Source: Cichorium intybus
Taxonomy: Eukaryota; Streptophyta; Magnoliopsida; Asterales; Asteraceae
DNA: 64,000 nucleotides
Direction: 5' to 3'
NCBI GenBank assembly: GCA_023525715.1
Contig: CM042010.1
Location: forward strand, 84,818,116-84,882,115
Position 1 is the stretch's first letter. Each line of letters starts with the position of its first letter. Shown one piece after another: positions 49,827 to 64,000 of the stretch. The notes beneath the pieces were generated by a model. The model was not told the origin of the DNA. It saw only the letters and a program-made list of their open reading frames with translations, and did not search any database. A program made the position numbers and the translations under genes.

Positions 49827-50030
49827 TTATAGATATATTAAAATTATTTTTAAAGTCGATCAATTTGACACAAACAAATATTAAAAAAAATACATTAATT
49901 GTGATAAAGTTTTATCATTTTGTGAAGTCGTTTATTATTTTGTATATAATTTGATTAATTAAATGTATTAATACAAAAATTGATTTTATTTTGTATATTT
50001 AAATATTATATCAATTAACTGTGTTAGATC
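49827..50030. repeat. Repeat R, right half of interrupted copy
   Basis: Matches 25890-25995 ('agatatattaaaattatttt', 'gtgataaagttttatcattt'). 49960-50025 is an inverted copy of another R segment ('acaaaaattgattttatttt'). Confidence 0.75.
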
Positions 50031-50343
50031 ATCTATTTTGTTTCAATGCTTTTGAAGCTAAAACAAAATAGTAGAAAATACTGAAACTTTGAGATAAAAA
50101 TACGTTTTTATGATAAATTGATCATTAATTAACAATAAACTTTGTAAACTGTGGTATGACAAGATTGAAGTATAATGGAACCTAATGAGTGATACTATAT
50201 AACAAAAAGATTAAAGGTTATATAAATGTGCAAAACAACCTGATATAAATAAAAAACTTCAAGTTAATGTGGTGAAAGATAAATAATTTATCTTGAAATA
50301 TATTGTTTTGATGATATTTATTATATATATATATATATATATA

Positions 50344-51262
<919 letters not shown>

Positions 51263-51751
51263 TGTTGGGTGTTGAAATCGATTTAATAATCAAGTGGCGA
51301 CTAGTATTCTAACAGTATAACTTGTACTAAGCAATCACACAGTAATAAGAACAGTTAGGAATAGTTTATGAACACAGTGAAATGGATAACTTGTGCTGAA
51401 TGCTTGATTGACTGATTTAGTGTTTTACAATTGGGACGATTACAATCTCGCACACAGACACGGTATGGTATCACTGATATATATATCTGTGATCAGTGAT
51501 ACGCATGGTACAACTTTAATACAGAGAATATCCTATCAGAGTACTAACCAATAGGATACTAGATTCATGCAACACGTAGTGTACTATCACGCATGCACAC
51601 AAAAGTTTGATAGCTAAGAAGTCTCCGGATCCTTCAGGATACTCCCTTCGGAGTCTTCAGACTTCGGGGTCTTCTATTATTGTTTTACTCTTCGGGGTCT
51701 TCAGTCAGGTCTTCGGATAGAGGAGCACTTCATCACAAATATACTTCAACA
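51263..51751 (-). repeat. 3' LTR of a second Sirevirus-like element
   Basis: On the minus strand a purine tract AAAGGGGGAGAT (51752-51763) is followed by TGTTGAAGTATATTTGTG, the LTR start. The LTR ends near 51263 with CAACACCCAACA. The tract is identical to that of the 26.2-39.6 kb element, but the LTR sequence and length (about 490 bp) differ, so it is a different family of the lineage. Confidence 0.72.
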
Positions 51752-51783
51752 ATCTCCCCCTTTGTGTGAAGTGCATCCGAAGC

Positions 51784-52911
51784 CTACTTCTTGTAGTGAG
51801 TTTTGTATACATGCTTCAAGGCTTTTCTCACTGTCAACCACCAGTTGAGATAATCTTTCACATTCTTCTTCTCTTGAGCAGTGTTTACAAAGCAATTGTT
51901 CACAAGACCTAACACTTGGGTAATAGTTTCCGAAGGGTAAAGGCCTATGTAATCAAGCTCGAAGAATTTTGTAACCATGGTTTCATTATCACTGGATAGT
52001 CCTTTGAAAATAACACCCCAGGGCTTTTCCACGATCTACCCAGTCTTCAAGTGCCCAAAATTTTCTATTGTTGTTGGTGGGGGTGCTAGTGCCTGTCCAA
52101 AGAGTTTTGCCACAGTTATATCGAACCTGGCAACTCTCAACATATAATTTTTGAAGAAAGAGTGGATGTGATCCTTTGCATCTTTAAAGATCGACATTGA
52201 CTCGGCTTCGTTCCCGGCTGAGTACTTCAAGATGTCAAGAAGCACAATGAAGTCAGTTGGATTCATAATTGGATAGTGTGCTATTGTGAATTTTGAATCC
52301 TCTTCATTGACACCACGAAGCACAAAGAAATCAATTTTCTTGAAGCCCACAAACGTTTCTCCTTCTTTGATCGATATAATTTTTACAATTTTCTTTTCAC
52401 TCCGTACATAGTTCGGAGCTTGAATGAACTTTGCATGGAACGCCACTTTCCTCTTCTTGAACTCAGTCAACTGTTCCTTTGGCACACTCCTTTCAAATTG
52501 TAGAAAGGCAAAGGTCTTCGGATTGTAAGGAAGATCAAGTTGACGATCGATTTTGGTTTTGGTCTCAAAGCTTCGGAGAGGAAGTCTATTATGGACTGTT
52601 AAGTCATTGAAGCCAATGGCTGTAATTAGTTCCGCAGTCCAAGTTTGATTTTCATGAGCAATGTTGTTTATAATGAGCATCTTCTTGTAATCTTCCTCTC
52701 TCTCTTTATGGACTTGCTCCATGTGTGGAGCAATCCTTAGCACATTGCCTTGTGGTCTTGAACTAGAACCCCCTGCCTCAGTTGTTGTTCTGGTTGCGAA
52801 GGCAGGACCGGCAGTAGAGATGAATGGTATGAAAGACGGTCTTCCCAGAGTGGTGGATTGATAAGTGGTTTTTTTGGTTTGGAGGATGTCTTTGGTTCAG
52901 AGGTTGTTGAG
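51784..52911 (-). pseudogene. Sirevirus env-like ORF, C-terminal part
   Basis: Minus-strand frames 52036-52743 and 51784-52032, with 52737-52911 upstream, correspond to the C-terminal domain of the env-like protein of the other element: FTIAHYPIMNPTDFIVLLDI here against FTLADLPFMNPFDWVSLFNI there, with similar spacing to the helical region after it. Stops and a frame change separate the pieces. The start is in the 55.65-55.89 kb piece or further upstream. The intervening DNA is a solo LTR. Confidence 0.75.
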
Positions 52912-52916
52912 CCCAA

Positions 52917-55643
<2,727 letters not shown>

Positions 55644-55648
55644 CCCAA

Positions 55649-55892
55649 GGCTTTAGATCCTAAGGCTGCTGATTCTCCCCCTTGTGAAGGGTGGACCAAT
55701 GGTCCAGCCTGAGCAATCGCCTGAGGATTTTTCCTACCAGCTTGAGATCGTTTCATTTTTTGTGAAACATTGATCATGGGTTGAAGTGTGTTCTTCAACT
55801 TCGTAACAACGTCTATCAGAATTGCTTGATTGGTGTCTCTTAGTTCTTTGGCAAAAGTAGCGACTGCGGAGGTTGACAGTTCCATAGTTAGC
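55649..55892 (-). pseudogene. Sirevirus env-like ORF, upstream part
   Basis: A minus-strand frame with MELSTSAVATFAKELRDTNQ and then an amphipathic, coiled-coil-like stretch and a Gly/Ala/Ser tail (GGESAALGSKALG). It continues in phase with the piece beyond the solo LTR (GSTTSEPKTSSKPKKP). It is cut on its N-terminal side by the LTR at 55893. Confidence 0.65.
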
Positions 55893-58800
55893 TGTAACAC
55901 CCCATCTTTCATACACCTTAAATGGTGAAATTGTTTGTAAAACATGTTGAAGTTAAAAAAATTTTGTTCTTTCAAAAACTTTTCTTTTAAACATTAAACC
56001 ATTATTTAAAACATTTGGTTCCAACAAAACAGATAAGTTTAAAAGTAGTTAACAACTTTGGGGGTTACAGACTCATATCAAAACAACCATAGTAAAGCCT
56101 TTAAACTTGTCAAAGTTATGTCCCGTATTAAACTAACATTTTTGCCGAAAATTCAGCATGACCTTTGGGCAATATGGACAAATCCATATTATGGACCCGA
56201 CTCAATAAAACAACCCAAAAACAATACGGGACATAACACAACTTTATTATACAATTACAAGGGAATTCTAAACCATAATCATAATATCTCTCATTTACAT
56301 GTTATAACTATACCACACTTGGGATAAGTCTATCTTCTGGACATCCTTTCTATCTACATTCCTCATATCAGCTTCGAAATCCTTTCCTTCTATCTTCTAC
56401 TAATAAGCATCCTGTTCCTGAGTACATAGCATTTTAAAACAAAAATACGTAAGACAAAAGTCTCGTGAGATACATGGGTTTTAGACCCAATGAGTTTAAA
56501 TCAATTTGAATATCATTTACTATTAACAAATAAAGAAAACCTTTCCTTTCTTTTCAAAACCTGCAAACTCCACTGTTATGTCAAAACAATAAAAAAAAAA
56601 GTTCATTGCTATAATAATTAAAACAAAAATCAGTACTTACCATCCAAACAAAAGCTCATTGTTCAAACTTCAAATACTTTAGCTTAAAATGTCACGTAAG
56701 CAATTCATCATAAGCAACATAATTCAGGTACTTTCTTAACCAGCATAGACCAACTGTAATTAATGATTAATTTATTATCATTTGGCTTTATACGGGTTTC
56801 CCCGTATCCCTTTCCCTCCCCGGAATAGAACTAATCTATCCGTGAGGGCGTGCAAGTTCCCTTTCCCTTCATGGAATAGAACAAATCTATCCATAAGGGC
56901 GTGCTGAGACAACTACTTCGCGATGGGAGGTACCATCCCAATAGTGTCTTTTGACCTCCCCTCACTAGGGCGAGATCCTTGTCCGGACGTCTTTCTCATT
57001 TCTTTTATTTAGTTCATATTTCAATTTTTTTACCATTATCATTTTATCACAAGTTGGTCTCTAGATAAACATCATTCAAAACATGTAAACTCATTTTCAA
57101 TTCTTTAACATAAAACCGTACTTCTAATTCAACTTTGAAAAATCATTTGTAAACCATTTCAATCAGTCAACATAAATCAATATTTTCTAATTCAAGCTTT
57201 AAAAACCACTTCAAAAACCTTTACTCATGAAACGTTTATCATAACTTTTGAAAATCATTTTGTCAACCTATTAATTATAAAACATTTAACATAAAAACAA
57301 AACTTGTTGCTATGTACCCAGAAAAGTTCTCATGTACTCACCTCGGTAGCTAGGTATGTCTAGCTACAAAGATCCACTAGCTCTTGATTCTACTTGCATC
57401 CAAATATCCATCAGCCTCTATTGATTTAATAAGATGTTAGTATATACTATACAACTAAACACATATTCTTATCAGAACATACATGAATTCCATTTAACCA
57501 TTATCATATACCATTTCATTGGCTAATCAAGCCTTACAAAAGCTTAATATCCAAATATGTCAAATTTACCCTTTTTGTCCCATTTGGACCATTTATGGTA
57601 TTTCTTTGGTTTGACATGCAATTTAAACAACTTTATAGTTCTAACGTGTTTATAATGCAATATTAATCGCTTAGATGTCAAAACATCTCTTGTTTTACTC
57701 TTTTATGTCATTTTTGGCATTTTAAGTCATTAAAGTTTCTAAAAATAGAAACTGTCAAAACCTTGATTTTTCCATCAAATTACTACCCACATGTTCTTAC
57801 TACTTATAGATAGCATTACAATCAAGTTCTATGTTCACTTTCATGCTATTTTTCATTCATATAGTTTCAATACCTTCACAATATTTAAAATAACATTTCC
57901 ATTAAGTTTTATGTCTTTTAGAACACTATTTAAACCCATATTAAATTTTTATCCCTTAAAAGATGGAATTCTCAATTCCATTCCAATTATCAAATTTTGT
58001 CTCATTAACATGTGTAAACATACAATTCCATTCTATTTCCATCATATGTCTAGTACTTATAAAATCCAAGTGTATCAACATGTTTCAAGCCACATTCATT
58101 TTTACCAAGTTTGTCCATTCTTGCCTTTTGCCATTAGATTATGATTCCCTTTTTTATTAAGCATTGTAATTTCTAATTCCATTCCATTTCTTCCATATTT
58201 TCATAAACATGTACTTGACAATAATTGAATATCTTTCTTTATAACAAAAGCATACCAATTTATACCATTATCTTCTTTAGCCTAACATATGTTAACAATT
58301 TCCAATTTACCTAACAAATATACTTGGTTCATTAAAGCTTCCAAACTGATTTGAGCATATATTTCATGGATCATTCTCAATTTACTAACATGAATTCAAG
58401 ACTTTTGGGTCAAACATCAACATTTTCCATCATTGAGTGTTTTGAACCCCTAATTCGATGAAAGATCATAAAACGAGATCCAAATTCGACATGCAGTCAA
58501 GAACAATCAAGAACTTCAAGCTAAGTTAGGGCTCAAAGTGTAACCTTCAATTTTCTGTTGAACCTAGTAGAAATCAGAAGCATTAAACTCGTTCTTGGGT
58601 TGGAAATCGAACTAAAGGGGTCCCTCCCCGACCACCGCTGCCGCCCCCGGCAACAGTTCCGGCGGCTTGCTGCCGTCAACGACCTTCCAGAGCTCAGAAA
58701 ACGCATTTGCTGCTGCACCTCCTCGAGTTGATGAAAATCGCTACCCACAGAGGCTGAAATCGAGCCCTAATTGAACGTTTGCCCTCTTGATTTTCGTGAA

Positions 58801-59598
58801 TCGCATCTGATGATGCGTGTGTGTGATTTTCTGCTCGTACTCCTCCTTCCCGATCTCCTTTCTCTTTTTCTTCTAATTCAAATACGCACACATAGAAAAA
58901 GAAATCAGCCCAATGCTGATTTTGACTAGTCAAACACAAAAGACCAAATTGCCCTTAATGTCATGCCTTAGCTAAAATTTTCTGCACTTGTACCTAATTT
59001 TCCTCGATCTTTGCACACTCGTAACTTCTACTGAGTTCTACATCTGATACCCGATTTTTACAAACTTTATTTCGTTGGAAAGACGGGAATGAGCTTTAAA
59101 TTTTATTATTACTGACTTAAATCTGAATCTAACTAGATTTTCTGCTATCGGCCCCTAAACATGACCACTCGACCATATTTGTCACTTTTTGACCATCTTT
59201 ACATCCTTATAACTTCTTCGCTATAACTCCAAACGATCCGAATCTTTTTCCTATATTTTTATTGCATCGAATATTATAAAAGCCTACTTGAGGACTTTTT
59301 TTCTAACTCCTTATAGATTTTTAGATATAAATTTTTAAAGATTGTTCAATAAAGATTTCACTTTTAGTCCTTTATTTTCCCCTTTTTGCTTTTGAGTCGT
59401 TAGAACAAATTTTCTAAATGAAGTAACACTTCATTTTAACTTAATAAAAGGTCTTAACATCTAAGTTCCATAATTTCCACCTTCTTGGACCTTGTTACCC
59501 TTGTATAATACGCTGAGTTTATTGAAGTATCAATTCTTCTACAACAAATTCTTGTAACAATCCTTATATTACATATGCCAAAAATTTTGGTTGTCACA
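55893..59598 (-). repeat. 3' LTR of the LARD-like element
   Basis: On the minus strand it runs TGTGACAACC...GGGGTGTTACA. Bases 55893-57340 are a close direct repeat of 62556-64000, with small indels. Near 56795-56910 there are two imperfect tandem units containing 'aatagaac' and 'aatctatcc...agggcgtgc', conserved in both LTRs. Confidence 0.88.
58530..58900 (-). pseudogene. Host-gene-like segment within the LTR
   Basis: Higher-GC, purine-rich sequence with UTR/exon look on the minus strand ('gaaaaagagaaaggagatcg', then a frame at 58533-58748 with LEEVQQQMRFLSSGRSLTAA and a Gly/Arg-rich centre). It could be captured host sequence or the LTR's own promoter/leader. The family is not recognised. 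Confidence 0.3.
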
Positions 59599-59612
59599 AT
59601 TATCTACCCCTT
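59599..59612 (-). other. Polypurine tract of the LARD-like element
   Basis: The minus strand reads AAGGGGTAGATAAT directly before the LTR start TGTGACAACC. Confidence 0.75.
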
Positions 59613-62540
59613 AAATGGATTCCGTCCCCAGAATCACTAATATTGGGAACGAGATAGTTTACAACTGCATAATCTCACACAAATTAAGACTTCTTACTAA
59701 ATCTCTAATAATCGTCTTGCTTCCAATCCTCATTACTTTGGGAAATACCTTAAGCGGTTATCACTATGATATTACCTACTTTCATTTCTCTTATCTTATC
59801 ATCATTAAGATGTACTTTCATTAGAACCTTGACAACTACTTACTTTAAATGCCCTTGCATGTTTGACTTTTCCCAAAAGTCAACTTGTACTCCCTTCATT
59901 TCCTTCTTTTCACTTGAACTTAAAGTTGCGTTCTACTTTGTCATTCCTACGTAGCTGTAAGACATAAGACTCTGATCTTCGTGAGTCTTTCTTTCTTTTC
60001 AATTCTCTTGTCATATGTAACCTTGATCGTTAGCTTAGTTATACTGTAATAGCAGTCCACCCTGGTAAGCATACCGCTTATATGCTTTCATCATTCACTC
60101 ACTTAGTCATTAAACTCTACTAGCTTCCAAATTTATCTTTGACCATTCCAATTGGTCCTCATGTTTCTTGTATTGTCAGTGCTATTGTAGATGATTAAGG
60201 AATCATCTATTTCTTTTCATTACACATGTACTAGTAAGTCAATCACTATGCATGACCCTTGCATCAATTCTTACCTTTAAAATTCTTAATCATTATTCGA
60301 AATTTGGGGAATTGTTGCTGCTTGACTCTCCACAACCCTAAGCAGGCTTCCATCTTCTAGATGCTTCCATGATGATCGAGAACTTTACTTAGACATTTTA
60401 ATCTTTTAGAGTTAGTAATGGCCGACAGTAAATTCCTAGTCGAGGATTTCAGTCGAACTGACCCCTAAACGTTCACGACTCACGTGGCTCGCACAACAAT
60501 CTGTTTCAATGTTAAGATACGATCCTTTGTATCATCACCTCGCTGATAACATACGCACCTTAATGTATCATATAATGACTTTCATCATCTCCTGCTCTCC
60601 TGGTGCATTCCATTCATCAAGCCTTTGGACTTGCACTTGCACTAATCCATCACATGATCATTCATAGAACCAACCGTCTTAGGTCTTCCTATCTACCCCT
60701 TAAAAGAAAATAAGGATATTTTCTTTTAAGGTCCAATGCTCTATATCATTATTATTCATCTCTTTTCACTTCAAATAATCTTAAAACAACCTCAACCACA
60801 ATTAAAATGTGGATTCTCATTCATTTTCAACTACCTCCATTTGTGATGAAACGAGACTACATGCAGTTCGCCATTAAACATATAGACAATTATCTACCAG
60901 TATAAACTTGTAGAACTGACAGTTCATAACGAATTCCTTGCCTTAAAATACTACATGGAGAGAATGACATACCTTCATGACATTAGCTTGTTGCAAAATC
61001 TTCACATGTGTCAATTTCCTTCTTGACCTTTAAAATCCCATGATTATGCTTGAGCACATTAACATGAATGAGCTTTAACATACTATGTCATACTTCTTGA
61101 TCTTCAAGATTCCAAATTCTAAACTTTCAACCAGGACTTGTCAACTTTAGCAATTTCTCTTATTCATATTCTTATAGTATTTCATATTGTTTATCATGAT
61201 TCTACATTCTTATAATTATATATCGATAAAGAATCATGCTTGAGATTTCAAGATCCTTGCCACTTTTTCATTTTCATTTCTTTCCCTTTTAGGTAACTTA
61301 CTTTGATATATTACTCTTTATAGCATTATACTTATGACTTAGTCATTTGCTCAAATCATTAAATGCCTTCACTTGTCATATTTCCTTCGAGTTTGGAAGT
61401 CACGACTTCCCATTTCTTAATTTTATTCTTTCTTCTTATTCTTATTTTCATTTTTTTTCTTTGATTTCTTATCTAATACTTAGTTAAGTATACTTATAAA
61501 AACATATTTGATCACAACTTTTAGTATACATACTTAAATCCCCTGGTTGCCCATGGGAGACACATCATGCTACTTAATATTTCTTCTTTACCCTTTCATA
61601 CAACCATTGAGTTTGTCTCCAATCACAAAACCCAGCTCATTTCCTTTTCCCAGTTAAGTATTTTCATTCTTCTTTCTTATATGAGTTTTATTCATATATG
61701 TAATCATATTTTTCAATCTTTTTCTACTTTGGTCATTGTGTTGACACTACTAAAATCTTTATTTCATAGTAAGATTTCATAGTCTTACTTCGTTTCCGTT
61801 AGACAACGGAATCCTTAATTACTCAAACTTGAAAAATTGTATAACATATTTATATTTCTTTTGTATCATATTTCCTTAACTGATTTGCATATTACACCGA
61901 TCGTACTTTTCTTAGCATTTACCTTCATATTTCATCTTATTCTTGTTCATATACTTTATAGTGATAGCCCATTCATATCATGTACCCCAGTTGTTTTAAT
62001 TGTTCATTTTGAGTTTTCCCAACTCCATGGTACCTACTCATAATATTATCTTTATTAATTTCAATCATACTTTAATAGTTTCATTCATAATTGATTTTAT
62101 TACATAGGTACATCAATCCTATGTCTTTCAAACCTTCTTTCTTGTTTTCCCTACTCCCTACGTGAATCCCTTACCAAATTCCCAAGATTCCTTTGTGATT
62201 CCACCAAACTCAAATACATATCCTGTGGTTATGATACTACGGGCCCATATTATTATAACCACCTATACATATTTGATTATGGCATCATCACAAGGTCTCC
62301 TGATCCACTGGTTTAGGTTAATTTATAACCCTCTATCACTCTTATTTTATCTTAGACTCATTGACTTAACCATCCTATATGTCTATAGCCTATCTTAGGA
62401 TCTTAGGTTCAACAACCTATCTTACGGTACATCTTAACACAACCCTTACTAGACTGCTTACAATCTTATGTAGTCTCACTTAAACCTCACACATTTTAAG
62501 CCTAGGTTCGAGTCCCGACACCTAATTCGCTTAAACTATG
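59613..62540. other. Non-coding interior of the LARD-like element
   Basis: Pyrimidine-rich on the plus strand, with only short chance frames (the longest are under 100 codons) and none with retroviral motifs. A small inverted repeat occurs near 60700-60740 (ccttaaaagaaaat / attttcttttaagg). Confidence 0.65.
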
Positions 62541-62552
62541 GCTCTGATACCA
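62541..62552 (-). other. Primer-binding site of the LARD-like element
   Basis: The minus strand reads TGGTATCAGAGC (initiator tRNA-Met type), three bases after the LTR end. Confidence 0.92.
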
Positions 62553-62555
62553 AAT

Positions 62556-64000
62556 TGTAACACCCCATCTTTCATACACCTTAAATGGTAAAATTGTTTG
62601 TAAAACATGTTGAAGTAAAAAAAATTCTGTTCTTTCAAAAACTTTTCTTTTAAACATTAAACCATTATTTAAAACATTTGGTCCCAACAAAACAGATAAG
62701 TTTAAAAGTAGTTAACAACTTTGGGGGTTACCGACTCATATCAAAACAACCATAGTAAAGCCTTTAAACTTGTCAAAGTTATGTCCCGTATTAAACTAAC
62801 ATTTTTAACGAAAATTCAGCATGACCTTTGGGCAATATGGATAAATCCATACTGACCCGACTTAATAAAACAACCCAAAAACAATACGGGACATAACACA
62901 ACTTTATTATACAACTATAAGGGAATTCTAAACCATAATCATAATATCTCTCATTTACATGTTATAACTATACCACACTTGGGATAAGTCTATCTTCTGG
63001 ACATCCTTTCTATCTACATTCCTCATATCAGCTTCTAAATCCTTTCCTTCTATCTTCTACTAATAAGCATCCTGTTCCTGAGTACATAGCATTTTAAAAC
63101 AAAAATACGTAAGACAAAAGTCTCGTGAGATACATGGGTTTTAGACCCAATGAGTTTAAATCAATTTGAATATCATTAACTATTAACAAATAAAGAAAAC
63201 CTTTCCTTTCTTTTCAAAACCTGCAAACTCCACTGTTATGTCGAAACAATAAAACAAAAGTTCATTGCTATAATAATTAAAACAGAAATCATTACTTATC
63301 ATCCAAACAAAAGCTCATTGTTCAAACTTCAAATACTTTAGCTTAAAATGTCACGTAAGCAATTCATCATAAGCAACATAATTTAGGTACTTTCTTAACC
63401 AGCATAGACCAACTGTAATTCATGATTAATTTATTATCATTTGGCTTTATACGGGTCCGTTTCCCCGTATCCCTTTCCCTCCCCGGAATAGAACCAATCT
63501 ATCCGTGAGGGCGTGCTAGTTCCCTTTCCCTTCATGGAATAGAACAAATCTATCCATAAGGGCATGCTCAGACAACTACTTCGCGACGGGAGGTACCATC
63601 CCAGTAGTGTCTTTTGACCTCCCCTATCTAGGGTGAGATCCTTGTCCGGACGTCTTTCTCATTTCTTTCATTTAGTTCATATTTCAATTTTTTTACCATT
63701 ATTATTTTATCACAAGTTGGTCTCTAGATAAACATCATTCAAAACATGTAAACTCATTTTCAATTCTTTAACATAAAACCGTACTTCTAATTCAACTTTG
63801 AAAAATCATTTGTAAACCATTTCAATCAGTCAACATAAATCAATATTTTCTAATTCAAGCTTTAAAAACCACTTCAAAAACCTTTACTCATGAAACGTTT
63901 ATCATAACTTTTGAAAATCATTTTGTCAACCTATTAATTATAAAACATTTAACATAAAAACAAAACTTGTTACTATGTACCCAGAAAAGTCCTCATGTAC
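62556..64000 (-). repeat. 5' LTR of the LARD-like element, partial
   Basis: Close direct repeat of 55893-57340, truncated by the window end. Confidence 0.92.

Larger units (their letters stand above)
55893..64000 (-). mobile_element. Long-LTR, non-coding retrotransposon (LARD-like), runs off the window
   Basis: Minus-strand orientation. The 3' LTR is 55893-59598 (3706 bp), the interior 59599-62555 (2957 bp), and the 5' LTR starts at 62556 and is cut by the window end after 1445 bp. A tRNA-Met primer site and a purine tract are in the right places. The interior shows no gag or pol motif in any frame, so this fits a large retrotransposon derivative (LARD) mobilised in trans. It inserted into the env-like frame of the second Sirevirus copy. 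Confidence 0.85.

Noticed and set aside
57791..58144. 117-codon plus-strand frame inside the long LTR
   Set aside because: Phe/Ile/Ser-rich low-complexity translation of pyrimidine-rich LTR sequence, with no motif.

Overview
This is eukaryotic nuclear DNA from a higher plant, almost certainly a eudicot (Asteraceae is only a guess). It is very AT-rich, has GT-AG introns, and is packed with plant transposable elements: a Sirevirus-type Ty1/copia retrotransposon, a TRIM, tRNA-derived SINEs, Helitrons with CTAG ends, foldback elements and long (TA)n tracts. I see no CRISPR array and no complete single-copy housekeeping gene. Recognisable host-type coding sequence is limited to fragments: a type-B response-regulator-like gene (about 3.1-4.0 kb, minus), PPR fragments, a ClpX exon carried by a Helitron, and an Agenet-domain ORF carried antisense inside the copia element.

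Layout. 1-2.2 kb: an array of a 16-bp palindrome followed by a G-rich minisatellite, with two short PPR-like pieces. 3.1-4.0 kb: receiver/GARP gene fragment. 4.3-6.8 kb: two inverted-repeat elements. 10.24-10.54 kb: a complete TRIM with 5-bp target duplication. About 11.6-15.8 kb: a Helitron carrying gene fragments and a SINE. 16.0-18.75 kb: two related foldback MITEs around a 1.2 kb Helitron. 19.43-23.25 kb: a 3.8 kb TIR element between two (TA)n tracts, carrying a PPR fragment, the same palindrome array and the same G-rich minisatellite. 25.46-25.70 kb: SINE with 14-bp duplication. 26.23-39.64 kb: a 13.4 kb Sirevirus-like element with matching 314-bp LTRs, broken gag-pol and env-like reading frames, and an intact antisense Agenet unit. 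39.9-41.4 kb: a second (TA)n-flanked TIR element with its own palindrome array. 41.74-49.83 kb: two Helitrons of one family head to tail. 50.3-51.2 kb: two more TIR elements in (TA)n. 51.26-55.89 kb: the 3' part of a second Sirevirus-like element, split by a 2.7 kb solo LTR. 55.89 kb to the window end: a long-LTR element (3.7 kb LTRs, non-coding interior) resembling a LARD.

Two signals stand out. First, several non-autonomous inverted-repeat elements sit inside (TA)n microsatellites; three share GAGAAC-rich termini, and two carry internal arrays of short perfect or near-perfect palindromes plus captured plant sequence. Second, the antisense Agenet unit has its own TATA box, an uninterrupted ORF and an AATAAA signal, while the sense frames of its host retrotransposon are broken by stops and frameshifts.
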